This document shows, piece by piece, positions 7,003 to 7,583 of a stretch of DNA of 7,583 nt. Position 1 is the first letter of the stretch. Every line of letters starts with the position of its first letter. Below the pieces are notes generated by a model. That model was not told the DNA's origin, did no database searches, and saw nothing but the letters and a program-made list of their open reading frames with translations. The translations under genes were made by a program, and so were the position numbers. This DNA comes from CAVSWN01 sp046728115 (GTDB lineage Bacteria; Acidobacteriota; Vicinamibacteria; Vicinamibacterales; CAVVIG01). Where the stretch lies: NCBI GenBank assembly GCA_046728115.1, contig JBKPDW010000596.1, forward strand, positions 1 to 7,583, given 5' to 3'.

Positions 7003-7282
7003 CTACTCAGCCTTCGCGACAATTTGGGCGTCAATCGACATCTTGACTTCGTCACCGACGACGACGCCGCTCACGCGTGTCGACGCTCGCGACGTTGACG
7101 GTGGCCTCGACCTGAGCGCGTGAGGAGTCGCCGTCGGGAACGATCACGGTGCCCGTGACGTCGCTGAAGCGACCTCGGACGGTCGCGATCATGAGATGTT
7201 TCACCGCGAACTCGACATGCGTGTGCGCTGGATCAACCTGCCACGCGGTCACACTACCGAGGGTTGCCGCCTGCGTCGTCAT
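7003..7282 (-). pseudogene. YceI-family protein gene, internally deleted and out of frame
   Basis: The start is clear: GGAGG, seven bases, then ATG at 7282. The first 70 residues are a good YceI N-terminus (W-Q-V-D-P-A-H-T-H-V-E-F-A-V-K-H, then ATVRGRFSDVTGT and VNVASVDTR). At about 7066-7072 this frame runs into RRRRR and a TGA at 7054-7052. One base out of phase, the DNA reads VSGVVVGDEVKMSIDAQI and ends at TAG 7005-7003; this is the normal YceI C-terminal strand (G-V-x-V-G-D-E-V). About 85-90 residues expected between the two parts are absent, an estimate from the family's usual 170-190 residues. Intact YceI proteins are lipocalin-like barrels that bind isoprenoid-type lipids; this copy lacks most of its barrel. 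It was the first gene of the leftward block. Assembly error at the junction is the main alternative. Confidence 0.8.
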
Positions 7283-7461
7283 CTCATCGCCTCCGCGATT
7301 CCGTCCACATTTGGTCTCAGCACGAATCCTGATGCTCTCCGTGCTTCGCAATCGCCGATCCATCGTAAGATGTTGAATTTACAAGGGCTTCGCTATCGAA
7401 ATGGTGACGAGATTTCGCCAGTGGCGAAATCGTGTACAGATCCGCCGGAGAGGCAGGTCGC
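7283..7461. promoter_or_regulatory. divergent intergenic region of the leftward operon and the PAS gene
   Basis: This region separates the minus-strand operon from the rightward PAS-domain gene and should hold both promoters. Promoter matches are weak. On the + strand TTGAAT (7373-7378) and TATCGA (7394-7399) stand 15 bases apart, shorter than the usual 16-18. I see no good minus-strand pair. The region also holds a strong palindrome, listed separately, and TTCGCTATCGAA (7389-7400), a TTCG-N4-CGAA inverted repeat overlapping the putative -10. No T-rich terminator or riboswitch-like fold was recognised. Confidence 0.4.
7411..7431. promoter_or_regulatory. perfect inverted repeat, candidate operator
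   Basis: GATTTCGCC (7411-7419) and GGCGAAATC (7423-7431) are exact reverse complements separated by AGT. A two-fold symmetric 21-base site of this kind between divergent genes is characteristic of a dimeric repressor or activator binding site. It lies 31 bases upstream of the PAS gene start and 129 bases upstream of the YceI start. The binding protein is unknown, and neither TetR, GntR nor another family can be assigned from the sequence. As RNA it would form a 9-pair hairpin with a 3-base loop, so a role in the PAS gene leader is also possible. Confidence 0.5.
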
Positions 7462-7583
7462 ATGGATCAACCGCTTGAAGCACAGTTGCGAGAGACGCTG
7501 AACATCATTCCGGCGTACACGTGGTACGCGGCACCATCAGGCGGCCTCACCTTCGTCAACACGCGGAGTGCGGATTACCTCGG
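7462..7583 (+). CDS. PAS-domain protein, N-terminal fragment (runs off the window)
   Basis: Forty complete codons are present before the window ends. They read MDQPLEAQLRETLNIIPAYT and then continue W-Y-A-A-P-S-G-G-L-T-F-V-N-T-R-S-A-D-Y-L. The pattern of a helix, then I-P-A-Y-T-W-Y-A-x-P-S-G-x-L-x-F-V-N-x-R, is the opening of a PAS domain as found in many bacterial sensor histidine kinases and other signalling proteins. The output domain lies outside the window, so kinase, diguanylate cyclase or transcription factor cannot be decided. The ATG at 7462 follows GGAGAGG by 8 bases, which supports it over an in-frame GTG at 7432 that lacks a binding site and abuts the palindrome. Divergent placement suggests it may sense a pathway compound and control the leftward operon; this is inference. 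Confidence 0.75.
   Translation, partial: MDQPLEAQLRETLNIIPAYTWYAAPSGGLTFVNTRSADYL

Noticed and set aside
7066..7080. Adjacent GTCGAC and ACGCGT restriction-type sites at the YceI junction, possibly a cloning scar
   Set aside because: These bases encode the conserved S-V-D-T-R of the YceI family, so they are explained by normal coding sequence and not by engineered DNA.
7283..7363. Upstream ATG at 7363 for the YceI gene
   Set aside because: The 27 extra residues are Arg-rich and unlike YceI. The ATG at 7282 has a GGAGG seven bases before it and starts the conserved region.
7401..7478. 25-codon plus-strand frame from ATG 7401 across the palindrome
   Set aside because: It has an Arg-rich product and no ribosome binding site. 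It ends just inside the PAS gene in another frame; coding is not supported.

Overview
The window is roughly 60% GC by eye. It carries dense, mostly tightly packed genes with enzyme families typical of metabolically versatile soil bacteria, such as Alphaproteobacteria of the Bradyrhizobium type, Acidobacteria or related lineages. No rRNA or other marker gene is present, so the taxon cannot be fixed from sequence alone. No tRNA, rRNA, CRISPR array, insertion sequence or phage gene was seen.

Layout. The left end (1-86) holds no gene I can support. An intact alpha/beta hydrolase follows on the + strand (87-935). Behind it lies a decayed + strand gene for an AhpC/TSA-like peroxiredoxin (986 to about 1260, with unrelated sequence to 1420). 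It has a good ribosome binding site and a GTG start, but two single-base frame breaks and no C-terminal half. Around 1398-1432 a nested inverted repeat marks the meeting point with a long leftward block.

From 7282 down to 1430 six genes lie head to tail on the minus strand with gaps of 6-55 bases. In transcription order they are: a YceI-family gene that has lost its middle; an NAD(P)-dependent aldehyde dehydrogenase; a GMC-family FAD oxidoreductase; an ACMSD-type amidohydrolase/decarboxylase; a SnoaL/NTF2-like protein; and an Asp-box (BNR) beta-propeller that appears to start at TTG. Spacing and common orientation suggest one operon. The chemistry fits a short oxidative route: the GMC enzyme takes an alcohol to an aldehyde, the aldehyde dehydrogenase takes that to a carboxylic acid, and the amidohydrolase decarboxylates or hydrolyses the acid or a ring-derived product. 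The substrate cannot be read from the sequence.

At the right end a divergent + strand gene begins at 7462 and runs off the window. Its first 40 residues look like the start of a PAS sensory domain. The roughly 180-base divergent intergenic region contains a perfect inverted repeat with 9-base arms (7411-7431), the best candidate operator here, plus a second smaller TTCG-N4-CGAA element.

Most notable points: two broken genes (peroxiredoxin and YceI) bracket an otherwise intact catabolic operon; the shared promoter region has a strong palindrome beside a possible sensor/regulator gene; a beta-propeller of unknown role closes the operon; and the aldehyde dehydrogenase has unusual residues in its cofactor-side motifs. 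I found no convincing new defence, mobile or RNA-based system.
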